A program made the position numbers and the translations under genes. The notes beneath the pieces were generated by a model. It was not told where the DNA came from and made no database searches. It saw only the letters and a program-made list of their open reading frames with translations. Below are positions 1 through 7,952 of a DNA stretch of 64,000 nt, one piece after another. This DNA is from Streptomyces liliifuscus. Lineage in GTDB: Bacteria; Actinomycetota; Actinomycetes; Streptomycetales; Streptomycetaceae. The stretch is taken from NCBI RefSeq assembly GCF_016598615.1, contig NZ_CP066831.1, forward strand, positions 10,230,001 through 10,294,000. Direction: 5' to 3'. How positions within the stretch are numbered: the first letter of the stretch is position 1; every line of letters starts with the position of its first letter.

Positions 1-1
1 G

Positions 2-880
2 GCCCCGGCCACCTCCGCCTTCCTCGCCCGGTTCCTGCCGGAGTACCTCGACACCGACGCGGTCGCCGTCGTCGAGGGCGGCATCCCCGAGACCACGGCC
101 CTGCTCGCCGAGCGCTTCGACCACATCTTCTACACCGGCAACGGCACCGTCGGCCGCATCGTTATGACCGCCGCCGCCCAGCACCTCACCCCGGTCACCC
201 TCGAACTCGGCGGCAAGTCCCCGGCGTTCGTCGACCGGGACGCCGACCTGTCCGTCGTCGCGGACCGCCTCGCCCGCGGCAAGTTCCTCAACGCCGGGCA
301 GACCTGCGTCGCCCCCGACTACGTACTCACCGACCCGGAGACGGCCCGCGCCCTGGAACCGGCTCTGGTCAAGGCCGTCGAGGACTTGTACGGGTCCGAC
401 GCTTCCACCTCCACCGAGTACGGCCGGATCATCAACGAGCGGCACTTCGACCGCCTCAGCGGGCTGCTCGGTTCCGGCCGTGTCGTCGTGGGCGGTGGCA
501 GCGACCGCGCCACCAAGTACATCGCGCCGACCGTTCTGGCCGACGTGGACCCCGACTCGCCGGTCATGGGCGAGGAGATCTTCGGCCCGGTCCTGCCGAT
601 CGTGACCGTACCGGGGCTCGACGAGGCCCTCGAATTCATCAACGACCGGGACAAGCCCCTGGCTCTGTACGTCTTCACGGAGTCCGACGTCACCCGTGAG
701 CGGCTGGCCGCCGAGACGTCCTCCGGCGGCCTCGGGTTCGGTCTGCCGCTCGCCCATCTCACCGTCTCCGACCTGCCGTTCGGCGGCGTCGGCGAGAGCG
801 GTATGGGCAACTACCACGGGCGCTACTCGATCGAGACGTTCAGCCACCGCAAGGCGGTTTTGGAGAAGCCGCTGAGCTGA
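2..880 (+). CDS. Aldehyde dehydrogenase, class 3-like, 3' part only
   Basis: NAD(P)-dependent oxidation of an aldehyde to a carboxylate. The gene is cut by the window edge; the frame is open from base 2 and ends at TGA 878-880, giving about 292 residues of a family usually 430-490 long. Visible are the motif LELGGKSP and the catalytic cysteine in GQTCVAPDYV (Cys codon 305-307). A class-3 type tail, GESGMGNYHG followed by FSHRKAVL, is also present. The N-terminal part of the cofactor-binding domain is missing because it lies outside the window. The class-3 (ALDH3/coniferyl-aldehyde-type) assignment comes from the tail and the HIFYTGN segment. The substrate cannot be read from the sequence. Confidence 0.93.
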   Translation, partial: APATSAFLARFLPEYLDTDAVAVVEGGIPETTALLAERFDHIFYTGNGTVGRIVMTAAAQHLTPVTLELGGKSPAFVDRDADLSVVADRLARGKFLNAGQTCVAPDYVLTDPETARALEPALVKAVEDLYGSDASTSTEYGRIINERHFDRLSGLLGSGRVVVGGGSDRATKYIAPTVLADVDPDSPVMGEEIFGPVLPIVTVPGLDEALEFINDRDKPLALYVFTESDVTRERLAAETSSGGLGFGLPLAHLTVSDLPFGGVGESGMGNYHGRYSIETFSHRKAVLEKPLS

Positions 881-902
881 ATCGGAGCGGCCGCGGGGTG
901 GG

Positions 903-948
903 TTGACTGGTCTACACCCTTGACTGGTCCAGACCAAGGGAGTTGAGT
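903..948 (+). promoter_or_regulatory. Chitinase promoter with DasR/chitin-type direct repeat
   Basis: Two 16-bp copies, TTGACTGGTCTACACC (903-918) and TTGACTGGTCCAGACC (920-935), are spaced 17 bp. The second contains the palindrome TGGTCCAGACCA (925-936), one base from the known DasR-responsive element TGGTCTAGACCA. It sits inside a sigma-70 type promoter with -35 TTGACT 920-925, a 17-bp spacer and -10 TTGAGT 943-948. A repressor bound here would block polymerase directly. Direct repeats of this kind are known upstream of Streptomyces chitinase genes. The assignment to DasR is inferred from motif similarity. Confidence 0.8.
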
Positions 949-1076
949 GTGCCTCCACACCCCCCACCACGGCCGCCCCGTACGCCGTGGCCGGTCACAC
1001 CGGCCTGTGCGCACAAGGTTCCGCTTCGCTCTGCCCTCGTACAGGGGCGGCCGTGCTCCGCGAAGGAGTTGGTCCT

Positions 1077-1961
1077 GTGTCGAGGCGTCGTATCTCCGCG
1101 TTCGTGGCCGCGCTCATGCTCGCAAGCGCCGCGCCGGTGCTCCTGCCGGCGTCGAGCGCGTCCGCGGCGGCCTGTTCGAGCTACCCGAGCTGGGTGGCCG
1201 GCAAGTCCTACGTCACCGGCAACATCGTCCGCTACACCGACGGCAAGGCCTACATAGCCGAGCACGACAACCCGGGCTACGACCCCACCATCAGCACCTG
1301 GTACTGGGAGCCGTACGCCTGTGACGGAGGCACCAACCCCTCCGGATTCGTCGTGAGCGAGGCACAGTTCAACCAGATGTTCCCGAGCCGGAACTCCTTC
1401 TACACGTACAGCGGTCTCAAGGCCGCGATGAGCGCCTATCCGGCCTTCGCGAACACCGGCAGCGACACGGTGAAGAAGCAGGAGGCCGCGGCCTTCCTCG
1501 CCAACGTCAGCCACGAGACCGGCGGACTGGTCCACATCGTCGAGCAGAACACCGCCAACTACCCCCACTACTGCGACTGGGGCCAGCCCTACGGCTGCCC
1601 GGCAGGCCAGGCCGCGTACTACGGCCGCGGACCGATCCAGCTCAGCTGGAACTTCAACTACAAGGCCGCGGGCGACGCGCTGGGCATCGACCTCCTCAAC
1701 AACCCCTGGCTGGTGCAGAACGACGCCGCCGTGGCCTGGAAGACCGGCCTCTGGTACTGGAACACCCAGAACGGCCCCGGAACCATGACCGGCCACAACG
1801 CCATGGTCAACCAGGCCGGCTTCGGCCAGACCATCCGCTCCATCAACGGCTCCCTGGAGTGCGACGGAAAGAACCCCGCCCAGGTGCAGAGCCGGGTGAA
1901 CAACTACCAGCGGTTCACCCAGATCCTGGGCACGACGACGGGCAACAACCTGTACTGCTGA
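1077..1961 (+). CDS. Secreted family 19 chitinase with N-terminal chitin-binding module
   Basis: Endochitinase that hydrolyses chitin outside the cell. The GTG at 1077 was chosen because AAGGAG (1063-1068) lies 8 nt upstream and the product then begins with a signal peptide (RRR, hydrophobic core, ASSASAAA). A CBM5/12-like module follows at about residues 34-80, with aromatic residues in SWVAGKSYVTGN and TWYWEPYAC, then a short linker. The GH19 domain runs from about 90 to 294. The likely catalytic acids are Glu147 in SHETGG and Glu156 in HIVEQN, and GPIQLSWNFNY is the usual substrate-cleft motif. The 294-residue length is normal for a streptomycete GH19 with one binding module. The DasR-like promoter upstream fits induction by chitin breakdown products. 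Confidence 0.95.
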   Translation: MSRRRISAFVAALMLASAAPVLLPASSASAAACSSYPSWVAGKSYVTGNIVRYTDGKAYIAEHDNPGYDPTISTWYWEPYACDGGTNPSGFVVSEAQFNQMFPSRNSFYTYSGLKAAMSAYPAFANTGSDTVKKQEAAAFLANVSHETGGLVHIVEQNTANYPHYCDWGQPYGCPAGQAAYYGRGPIQLSWNFNYKAAGDALGIDLLNNPWLVQNDAAVAWKTGLWYWNTQNGPGTMTGHNAMVNQAGFGQTIRSINGSLECDGKNPAQVQSRVNNYQRFTQILGTTTGNNLYC

Positions 1962-1991
1962 GGTACCACCCGGGTACCCCCGGCGGCCGTG

Positions 1992-2016
1992 GGGCGGCGG
2001 CTCGATGTCGCCGCCC
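1992..2016 (+). terminator. Hairpin downstream of chitinase
   Basis: GGGCGGC (1992-1998) pairs with GCCGCCC (2010-2016) across an 11-nt loop, 30 nt after the chitinase stop. There is no U-tract, as is common in Streptomyces. A smaller inverted repeat, GGTACC-ACCCG-GGTACC, lies just upstream. Confidence 0.4.
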
Positions 2017-2035
2017 TGTCCGGCCGGTCGGACTA

Positions 2036-2064
2036 TTGACCCGTACATACCAAGCCGATTGAGT
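2036..2064 (+). promoter_or_regulatory. Promoter of PI-PLC-like gene, similar to the chitinase promoter
   Basis: -35 TTGACC (2036-2041), a 17-bp spacer and -10 TTGAGT (2059-2064), followed by GTGTCCC. Over 34 aligned bases it matches the chitinase promoter core (920-953) at 24 positions with no gap, including TTGAC, ACCAAG and TTGAGTGT. It lacks the upstream direct repeat and has only a degenerate operator in the spacer. Confidence 0.55.
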
Positions 2065-2138
2065 GTCCCGCGCAGACCCCCCATTTCCCGGCTGCCGTTT
2101 CCGGCGCCGTAGCGCTGCTGAAAGGGACCCCTACCGAC

Positions 2139-3503
2139 ATGCGGATGCATCGCCCCCTGCTCGCCCTCACCGCCGCCGGAGCGGCACTCACCTCCGTCCT
2201 GGCCGCTCCCGCCCACTCGGCGGCGGTCCCGACGGGAGGAGTGTTCTATGTGCAGAGCGCGGTCACCGGCCTGAACGCCGCGGACAGCGGGGGAGCGGTC
2301 GTCCAGCGCAACCCCAAGGGCAACGAGGATCGGCAGCAGTGGACGCTCCGGTCGAGCGGCGCGTCGTCCGTGCTGGAGAGCACCGACACGGCGGGCAGCT
2401 GCCTCGGGCGCTCCGGCGGCCAGGCGAGAACCGTGGCCTGCACGAGTGGCGACGCCCCGTGGGAGATCACGGCGACGGGAACCGACCAGTACCGGCTCAA
2501 AGTCCCGGGCGCCGAACAGTACTTGACGGTCGCCGCGAAGCCGTCCGGCTCCAACTACCCCGCCCAACTGGCCCTGGGCACGGCGGGGAACCTGGCCTCC
2601 TGGTACCTGACTCCCACGACGTCCCCGACCTCGCCGATGCCGTCCCCGGACCGACGCACCCTGGACCAGGTCACGTTCCTCACGTCGCACAACGCCTACG
2701 CGAACGGCGTCGACGGCGGATTCGCGCCACCCTTCATCAACCTCGTCCCGAACCAGAGCCGGGGAATCAACCAGCAACTCACCGACGGCGTACGCGGGTT
2801 CATGCTGGACATCCACCAGACCTCCGACGGCGCGATCCTCTGCCACAACAGCTGCACCCTCGTCAGCCGGCCGGTCGCGCTGTGGGTGGACATCCAGCGC
2901 ATGGTCGACTACCTGAGGGCCAACCCGAACGAGTTCGTCACCGTCTTCCTTGAGGACTACGTCGATCCGGGCGTCCTGCGCAGCGAACTGGCCCGGGTGA
3001 ACGGCCTGTCCGACGTGCTGTACCGCCCCGACCAGACCGGCGTCCGCACGAACGGCTGGCCGAAGATGTCGGACCTCATCGCCGCCAACGACCGCCTTCT
3101 CATCTTCACCGACCACAGCCGCTCCGCCGACCAGTCCGCCGGACTCACCCGCGACAGCTTCGGCGTGATGTACCAGCGCGAGTGGACCGTGGAGAACTAC
3201 TGGTCCATGGGCTCGGGACTCGGCAGCTCCGACTGGTCCTGCTACAGCCGCTGGTACGACGCCAACTCCAACGTCCCCCTCACCGCCACGGCGCCGCCGT
3301 TCAGGCCGCTCTTCGTCATGAACCACTTCCGTGACGCGGCGATCGCCTCCACGGCCACCACCGACAACACCAAACTCACCGACCGGGCCCAGCGCTTCTG
3401 CCAGCCCGCCGCCCGCAAGAAGCCCAACTTCCTCGCCGTGGACCGGTACGACCTCGGAAACCCGGCGGCCGCGGTGTCGACGCTCAACGGCTACACCTAC
3501 TGA
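2139..3503 (+). CDS. Secreted PI-PLC X-domain protein with ricin-B-like module
   Basis: Probable secreted phosphatidylinositol-specific phospholipase C family protein. AAAGGGA precedes the ATG at a usual distance. Residues 1-28 form a signal peptide ending in AHSA. Residues about 33-155 resemble a ricin-type beta-trefoil lectin (QQW and WYL repeat ends), and the PI-PLC X domain follows at about 170-330. The two catalytic histidines expected in this family are His184 (TSHNAYANG) and His236 (ILCHNSC); an LDIH segment and an acidic FLEDYVD segment complete the site. The C-terminal region (about 330-454) is rich in aromatics and may form the rest of the barrel. The gene overlaps the convergent regulator gene by 7 bp. 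Confidence 0.85.
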   Translation: MRMHRPLLALTAAGAALTSVLAAPAHSAAVPTGGVFYVQSAVTGLNAADSGGAVVQRNPKGNEDRQQWTLRSSGASSVLESTDTAGSCLGRSGGQARTVACTSGDAPWEITATGTDQYRLKVPGAEQYLTVAAKPSGSNYPAQLALGTAGNLASWYLTPTTSPTSPMPSPDRRTLDQVTFLTSHNAYANGVDGGFAPPFINLVPNQSRGINQQLTDGVRGFMLDIHQTSDGAILCHNSCTLVSRPVALWVDIQRMVDYLRANPNEFVTVFLEDYVDPGVLRSELARVNGLSDVLYRPDQTGVRTNGWPKMSDLIAANDRLLIFTDHSRSADQSAGLTRDSFGVMYQREWTVENYWSMGSGLGSSDWSCYSRWYDANSNVPLTATAPPFRPLFVMNHFRDAAIASTATTDNTKLTDRAQRFCQPAARKKPNFLAVDRYDLGNPAAAVSTLNGYTY

Positions 3504-4504
3504 CGCTTCTCGCCGAGTGGGCCCGTCGCCGCGTTCGCGTAGCGGCGGGCCAACTGCGCGAAGGCGTCCCTGAGTTCGGCCGGGCCGACGACCTCGATGT
3601 CGGCGTCGAACCTGCCGATGTCGGCGGCAAGGCCGGGCCACGACCACGAACCCAGGATCAGCCGACAGCGGTCCGGGCCGAGTTCCTCGACCACTCCGTC
3701 GCGGGAGTAGCGGGACACCTCGGCGGCGGGGAGATCGAGGATCACCTCGCCGCGGCAGGGCCAGTCGCCCGAGCCATCGGAACCACGGAACCGGCTGGCC
3801 ACGAAGGCGGCCACATCCCCGCCGGGCAGCTCGCGCGGGGTGAACCGGGGCCCTGAAGGGACACGCGGGGTGATCCGGTCGGCGCGGAAGGTGCGCCAGT
3901 CCTCGCGGTCCAGGTCCCAGGCGACGAGGTACCAGCGCCCGCCCCAGGTGACGAGGTGATGGGGCTGCGCCCGGCGCGGTGCGGTCATGGCGGGGTCGCC
4001 GTTGCCCGCCCCCGGTGGGGAGGCGTAGTCGAAGCGCAACACCTCGCGCGCGTGGACGGCGGCTCCGAGTGCCATGAGTACGCCACTGTCGACCTGCGAC
4101 TCCGGCCCGGTCGCGGATCGCCCCACGGCGGTGACCTGGAGCATGTCGATCCGCCGGCGCAACCGTGTGGGCATGACCTGCCGGACGGTGGTCAGCGCAC
4201 GCGCCGCCGCCTCCTCGATACCGGCGCCGGTGGTCGTGGCGATCTGGAGAGCGACGGCGAGGGCGACGGCCTGCTCGTCGTCGAACAGCAGCGGCGGCAG
4301 GTCGGATCCGGCGTCCAGCCGGTACCCGCCCTCGGGCCCCTTGAAGGCCACGATGGGATAGCCGAGCTCGCGCAGCCGGTCCACATCGCGCCGCACGGTA
4401 CGCGGACTGATGTCCAGCCGCTCCGCCAGCAACGCCCCCGGCCAGTCCCGGCGCGCCTGGAGCAGCGAGAGCAGTGACAGCAGTCGGGCTGATGTCTTCG
4501 GCAT
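3497..4504 (-). CDS. WYL-domain (YafY-type) transcriptional regulator
   Basis: DNA-binding regulator, 335 residues. The N-terminus is a helix-turn-helix of the DeoR/HTH_11 type (SARLLSLLSLLQ, then SPRTVRRDVDRLRELGYP). A central segment and a WYL ligand-sensing domain follow (HHLVTWGGRWYLVAWD), then the WCX C-terminal extension. ATG at 4504 (MPKTSARLL) is taken as start because it aligns with family N-termini; an in-frame ATG at 4513 is possible, and neither has a clear ribosome site. It is divergent from a DinB gene with a 102-bp gap, the common arrangement of a local regulator next to its target. The effector is unknown. Confidence 0.88.
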   Translation of the reverse strand: MPKTSARLLSLLSLLQARRDWPGALLAERLDISPRTVRRDVDRLRELGYPIVAFKGPEGGYRLDAGSDLPPLLFDDEQAVALAVALQIATTTGAGIEEAAARALTTVRQVMPTRLRRRIDMLQVTAVGRSATGPESQVDSGVLMALGAAVHAREVLRFDYASPPGAGNGDPAMTAPRRAQPHHLVTWGGRWYLVAWDLDREDWRTFRADRITPRVPSGPRFTPRELPGGDVAAFVASRFRGSDGSGDWPCRGEVILDLPAAEVSRYSRDGVVEELGPDRCRLILGSWSWPGLAADIGRFDADIEVVGPAELRDAFAQLARRYANAATGPLGEKRQ

Positions 4505-4606
4505 GACACCCATACTGCCCCGAGAAGAGGACACTCCCTGACCGCTTCTTCTGCGACTGTCGTTCTCGTACCGAACAACGAGAACGAGGCAGAAGGACCG
4601 ATCACT

Positions 4607-5185
4607 GTGACCGCCATGACCACGCCCCCTTCCACTCCCGACGCCGAGCGGACCGACCTGATCGCCGCGCTCGTGACCGCGCGGGCCGCCCTGACCGGCA
4701 CCGTGCGCGGGCTCACCGACGAGCAGGCCGGTGAACGCCCGACCGTCAGCGCGCTGTGCCTGGGCGGGCTGATCAAGCACGTCGCCTCCATCGAGGAGGG
4801 ATGGCTGCGCTTCGTGGTCGACGGCCCGTCGGCGATGCGCTACGACCTGCCCGACGGCCTCACCTGGGCCGACTTCGCGGCCGGCACCGCACGAGAGTTC
4901 CCGCAGTGGATGATCGACCACCAGAACGACTTCCTGATGCTGCCCGGCGAGACACTGGCCGGGATCGTCGAGCGCTACGAGCTGGTCGCCGCCCACACCG
5001 AGAAGATCATCGTCTCCGTGCCCGACCTCTCGGCGACCCATCCACTGCCGGAGGCACCCTGGCACGAGCCGGGAGCCGTACGCAGTGTGCGCCGGGTGCT
5101 GACACACGTCATCGCCGAGACCGCCCAGCACGCCGGGCACGCGGACATCCTGCGGGAGACGCTCGACGGACAGAAGTCGACCTGA
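4607..5185 (+). CDS. DinB/mycothiol-dependent-type four-helix protein
   Basis: 192-residue DinB-superfamily protein, probably a metal-binding four-helix bundle. Members of this fold in actinobacteria include thiol-dependent transferases. Histidines expected for metal binding are visible in GGLIKHVASIEEGW, in the middle region and near the C-terminus in QHAGHADILRE. GTG 4607 is preceded by AGAAGGA; an in-frame ATG at 4616 is an alternative. It is divergent from the WYL regulator, which is its likely controller. It is not similar enough to the second DinB protein at 23768-24388 to be a recent duplicate. Confidence 0.85.
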   Translation: MTAMTTPPSTPDAERTDLIAALVTARAALTGTVRGLTDEQAGERPTVSALCLGGLIKHVASIEEGWLRFVVDGPSAMRYDLPDGLTWADFAAGTAREFPQWMIDHQNDFLMLPGETLAGIVERYELVAAHTEKIIVSVPDLSATHPLPEAPWHEPGAVRSVRRVLTHVIAETAQHAGHADILRETLDGQKST

Positions 5186-5271
5186 CACCGATGGATCCCG
5201 ACCGGGTCGGGCCCCGCCCGACCCGGTCGCGACCCCGGAACCCTGTACGTCTGCGAAGGGAAGAGTTCACC

Positions 5272-5307
5272 ATGAGGTTCGGACAGGCCGCGGGGGCGAC
5301 CGGATGA
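5272..5307 (+). CDS. 11-codon mini-ORF coupled to the next gene
   Basis: ATG at 5272 follows a good ribosome site (GAAGGGAAGAG) and encodes MRFGQAAGATG before TGA at 5305. That TGA overlaps the ATG of the next gene (ATGA, 5304-5307). The downstream ATG has no ribosome site of its own, so translation of the mini-ORF may deliver ribosomes to it. It could be a translational leader or the remnant of a lost gene. The evidence is the layout only. Confidence 0.4.
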   Translation: MRFGQAAGATG

Positions 5308-6401
5308 CCGTTCTCGACACCCGGGCACTCAACCGGGCAACGCTGGCACGGCAGTTGCTGCTCGACCGCGCCGAACTGCCGGTGCTCGACGCCGTCGCGC
5401 ACCTCGGCGGTCTGCAGGCGCAGGAACCGCAGGAACCGTTCGTCGGGCTCTGGTCCAGGCTGCGCGCGTTCGACCCGGCGGTGCTCTCGGACCTGTTGAC
5501 CGGGCGGAGCGTGGTGCGCACCCACCTCATGCGCCGCACCGTCCACCTCGTCACCGCCGACGACGCCCTGGCCTGGCGGGCCCGCCACGACGCCATGCTG
5601 CGCCAACGGGTACTCGGGGTCTACCGCGATGAACTGGCCGGAGTGGATCTCGACGAGCTCGCGGCGGCGGGCCGGGCCGTCATGGCCGACGGTGAGCCCC
5701 GCTCGATGAGCGAACTCGCGCGGGCGCTCGCCGACCGCTGGCCGAAGCCGGGGCCGCGGCCGCTGGGCGAAATCCTGGTGGCCGCCCTCATCCCGATGGT
5801 TCAGCTGCCCCCGCGCGGGCTGTGGCGCACCCGGGCGGGAGTGCGCAACGCCCCGCTCTCCTCCTGGCTAGGGCGTGAGGTCGACCCACCCGCCCCCGAC
5901 GGCTCCGACCCCGTCGGCCAGGATCTGGTGCGGCGCTATCTGGCCGCGTTCGGCCCCGCCGCCTCGGCCGACCTGCGCGCCTGGTGCGGCCTCGCCGGAC
6001 TGCCGGCCGCGATCACCGCCGTACGGGAGGAACTGGTGAGCTTCCGCGACGAGCGGGGCCGGGAACTGCTGGACCTTCCCGACGCACCGCGCCCCGACCC
6101 GGAGACCCCTGCCCCGGCGCGGTTCCTGCCGGCGTTCGACAACGCGATCCTCGGCTACCACGACCGCGGCCGGATCATCGACGACGCCCACCGCGGCCTG
6201 TCGGTCGCCGGCGCGCGTGTCGTCCTGGTCGACGGCAGGGTCGCCGCGACCTGGACCGTGGAGGCGGACACCGTGCTGGTCACCCCGCTGCGCCGCTTCT
6301 CCCGGGCGGAACGCGCCGATGTGGCCGTGCAGGGGCGGGAGTTGGCCGGGTTCCTCTCCGACGGCGACAGCGATCGCGTACGGATCGCCGCGTCTTCTTG
6401 A
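5304..6401 (+). CDS. Winged-helix DNA-binding domain protein (AlkZ/YcaQ-like)
   Basis: 365-residue member of the HTH_42 winged-helix family (PF06224), which includes the DNA glycosylases AlkZ and YcaQ. Supporting segments are LGGLQAQEPQEPFVGLWSR near the N-terminus, VRTHLMRRTVHLV and RGLWRTRAGVRNAPLSSW. It also has the late FLPAFDNAILGYHDR segment typical of the family. I did not see the QxQ/QxD glycosylase motif with certainty; LGGLQAQEP is the candidate. The start is fixed by the ATGA overlap with the mini-ORF. A DNA-repair role is a family inference. Confidence 0.82.
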   Translation: MTVLDTRALNRATLARQLLLDRAELPVLDAVAHLGGLQAQEPQEPFVGLWSRLRAFDPAVLSDLLTGRSVVRTHLMRRTVHLVTADDALAWRARHDAMLRQRVLGVYRDELAGVDLDELAAAGRAVMADGEPRSMSELARALADRWPKPGPRPLGEILVAALIPMVQLPPRGLWRTRAGVRNAPLSSWLGREVDPPAPDGSDPVGQDLVRRYLAAFGPAASADLRAWCGLAGLPAAITAVREELVSFRDERGRELLDLPDAPRPDPETPAPARFLPAFDNAILGYHDRGRIIDDAHRGLSVAGARVVLVDGRVAATWTVEADTVLVTPLRRFSRAERADVAVQGRELAGFLSDGDSDRVRIAASS

Positions 6402-6404
6402 GGC

Positions 6405-6449
6405 GCGATGGACGCGACAGACGCGATAGAAGCGACAGAAGTAACAGCA
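6405..6449 (+). repeat. Five imperfect 9-bp tandem repeats
   Basis: Units GCGATGGAC, GCGACAGAC, GCGATAGAA, GCGACAGAA and GTAACAGCA run directly on from the stop codon of the winged-helix gene. The block is purine-rich and outside any gene. Confidence 0.7.
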
Positions 6450-6473
6450 GCGCTGGGAGCGCCCCACCCGTGA

Positions 6474-6504
6474 GTGACGCGGGTCCATTCGCGACCCGCG
6501 TCAC
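6474..6504. terminator. Bidirectional terminator between convergent genes
   Basis: A perfect 12-bp stem, GTGACGCGGGTC (6474-6485) with GACCCGCGTCAC (6493-6504), has a 7-nt loop. It lies between the convergent winged-helix and dienelactone hydrolase genes. Confidence 0.7.
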
Positions 6505-6528
6505 GGCACCGCCGAACCGCCGCTCCGG

Positions 6529-7239
6529 TCAGTCCAGTTGCGCGTGCAGGAAGTCCACCGTGCTGCGCCAGGCCAGGGCCGACGACTCGGGCTCGTGGAC
6601 CTCGGGGCGGCCGTCGTTGAAGAAGGCGTGGTCGGCGGGGTAGACGCGGAAGTCCGGGGTGATGCCGGACTGCTCGCGGATGGTGTCGCGGAGCGGGGCG
6701 AGGGAGTCGACGGGAATGGCCGAGTCGCGTTCGCCGTAGTGGCCGAGGATCTGCGCCTTGAGGCCGGAGAAGTCGGGGGTCTCACCCTGGATGACGCCGT
6801 AGAAGGGGACGGCGGCGTGCACGCGCGGGTCGGTGGCGGCCTGGTAGAGGACGAAACCGCCGCCCATGCAGAAGCCGACCGAGCCGACGGTCTCGGAGGT
6901 GACCTCGGGCATCGCGAGCAGATGGTCGACGGCTCCGGAGAGCAGCTCGACGCCGCGCTCCACGGGCAGGTCCTGCATCATGCGGTACGCCTCGGCGCTG
7001 TCGTGGGCGACATTGCCGCCGTACAGGTCGGGAGCGAGCGCCACGAAGCCCTCCTTCGCCAGGCGCTCGGTGACGTCCGCGATGTGGTCGGTGAGGCCCC
7101 ACCATTCCTGGATCACAATGACGCCGGGCCCCTGTCCGGAGGGCGGCAGTGCGAGATAGCCGTGCGCGGTGGTGCCGCCGCTCGGGAACGTGACGTTCTG
7201 ATGGGCGGGGGCCCCGGTCGACCTGGGCGTCTCGGACAT
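6529..7239 (-). CDS. Dienelactone hydrolase family protein
   Basis: 236-residue alpha/beta hydrolase of the dienelactone hydrolase family, cytosolic. The Cys-Asp-His triad is visible as Cys in GFCMGGG, Asp in GERDSAIP and His in DHAFFND. The family segment IQEWWGLTDHI also matches. ACAGGAGTG precedes the ATG. Family members cleave cyclic lactones in chlorocatechol pathways or act as general carboxylesterases; nothing nearby indicates a pathway. It is divergent from the VOC gene across a 238-bp region. Confidence 0.92.
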   Translation of the reverse strand: MSETPRSTGAPAHQNVTFPSGGTTAHGYLALPPSGQGPGVIVIQEWWGLTDHIADVTERLAKEGFVALAPDLYGGNVAHDSAEAYRMMQDLPVERGVELLSGAVDHLLAMPEVTSETVGSVGFCMGGGFVLYQAATDPRVHAAVPFYGVIQGETPDFSGLKAQILGHYGERDSAIPVDSLAPLRDTIREQSGITPDFRVYPADHAFFNDGRPEVHEPESSALAWRSTVDFLHAQLD

Positions 7240-7477
7240 GGTGTGTCACTCCTGTCGCTTGATCTTGACTCCAGCATGCAGGAGGCGGGTACGGCGACGG
7301 CACGCGGCCCCTCCGGACCCGGGAGGGAGGCCCGGGAAGGAGTCCGGGGAGGGAGTCCGCGGGGAGTCCGCATGCCTGGCCATGCCGTATCCTCGCGTGT
7401 TACGTATAACCCCCCGCGTGTCCTGTCCGTGTCCCGTCCCTTCGCTGTCTTGTCCCTTCGCTCCCCGAGAGGCTCCG
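7240..7477. other. Divergent intergenic region, G-rich
   Basis: This is the spacer between the dienelactone hydrolase and VOC genes. It contains repeated GGAGTCCG units and several G-runs at 7321-7368, and a small inverted repeat GTTA-CGTA-TAAC at about 7399-7410. No confident promoter could be assigned. Confidence 0.4.
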
Positions 7478-7909
7478 ATGAAACGCGTCGCCCTGGTCAC
7501 CCTCGTCGTCGACGACTACGACGAGGCGATCCGCTTCTACACCGAGGCCCTCGGATTCCGGCTCGCCGAGGACACCCCGCGGCCCGACGGGTCCCGCTGG
7601 GTCGTCGTGGAGCCGGGCACCGGAGGGCACGGCACCGGCCTCCTGCTGGCCCGGGCCAAGGACGAGGCACAGCGCGGCCGGGTCGGCGACCAGACCGGCG
7701 GCCGCGTCGGCTTCTTCCTGCACACCGACGACTTCGCCCGCGACCACGCACGGATGACCGCGGCGGGCGTGACCTTCCTGGAGGAGCCCCGGCACGAGAC
7801 GTACGGCTCGGTCGTCGTCTTCCAGGACCTGTACGGAAACCGGTGGGACCTGCTGCAGCCCGCCGCGCCCGACCCGCAGCCCGCCGCTCCCGGCGAGACC
7901 GCCCACTGA
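7478..7909 (+). CDS. VOC/glyoxalase-fold protein
   Basis: 143-residue vicinal-oxygen-chelate fold protein with two beta-alpha-beta-beta-beta units. Its N-terminus, VALVTLVVDDYDEAIRFYTE, and the late YGSVVVFQDLYGNRWDLLQ are typical. The family spans dioxygenases, glyoxalases and resistance proteins, so no reaction is assigned. ATG 7478 follows GAGAGG. The C-terminus is a short proline/alanine tail. The adenosine deaminase gene follows after 43 bp on the same strand and may be cotranscribed. Confidence 0.88.
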   Translation: MKRVALVTLVVDDYDEAIRFYTEALGFRLAEDTPRPDGSRWVVVEPGTGGHGTGLLLARAKDEAQRGRVGDQTGGRVGFFLHTDDFARDHARMTAAGVTFLEEPRHETYGSVVVFQDLYGNRWDLLQPAAPDPQPAAPGETAH

Positions 7910-7952
7910 TCAGTACTCCCCGCCCAACGACAACCTGCCGAGGAAACACCGC

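Noticed and set aside
912..3647. Long open frame on the minus strand, over 900 codons
   Set aside because: It is antisense to the chitinase and PI-PLC genes, is composed mainly of Arg/Gly/Val and has no domain. It is a GC-bias shadow.
3505..5188. Upstream extension of the WYL regulator frame to 5188
   Set aside because: The extension is antisense to the DinB gene. The regulator's domain begins at MPKTSARLL.
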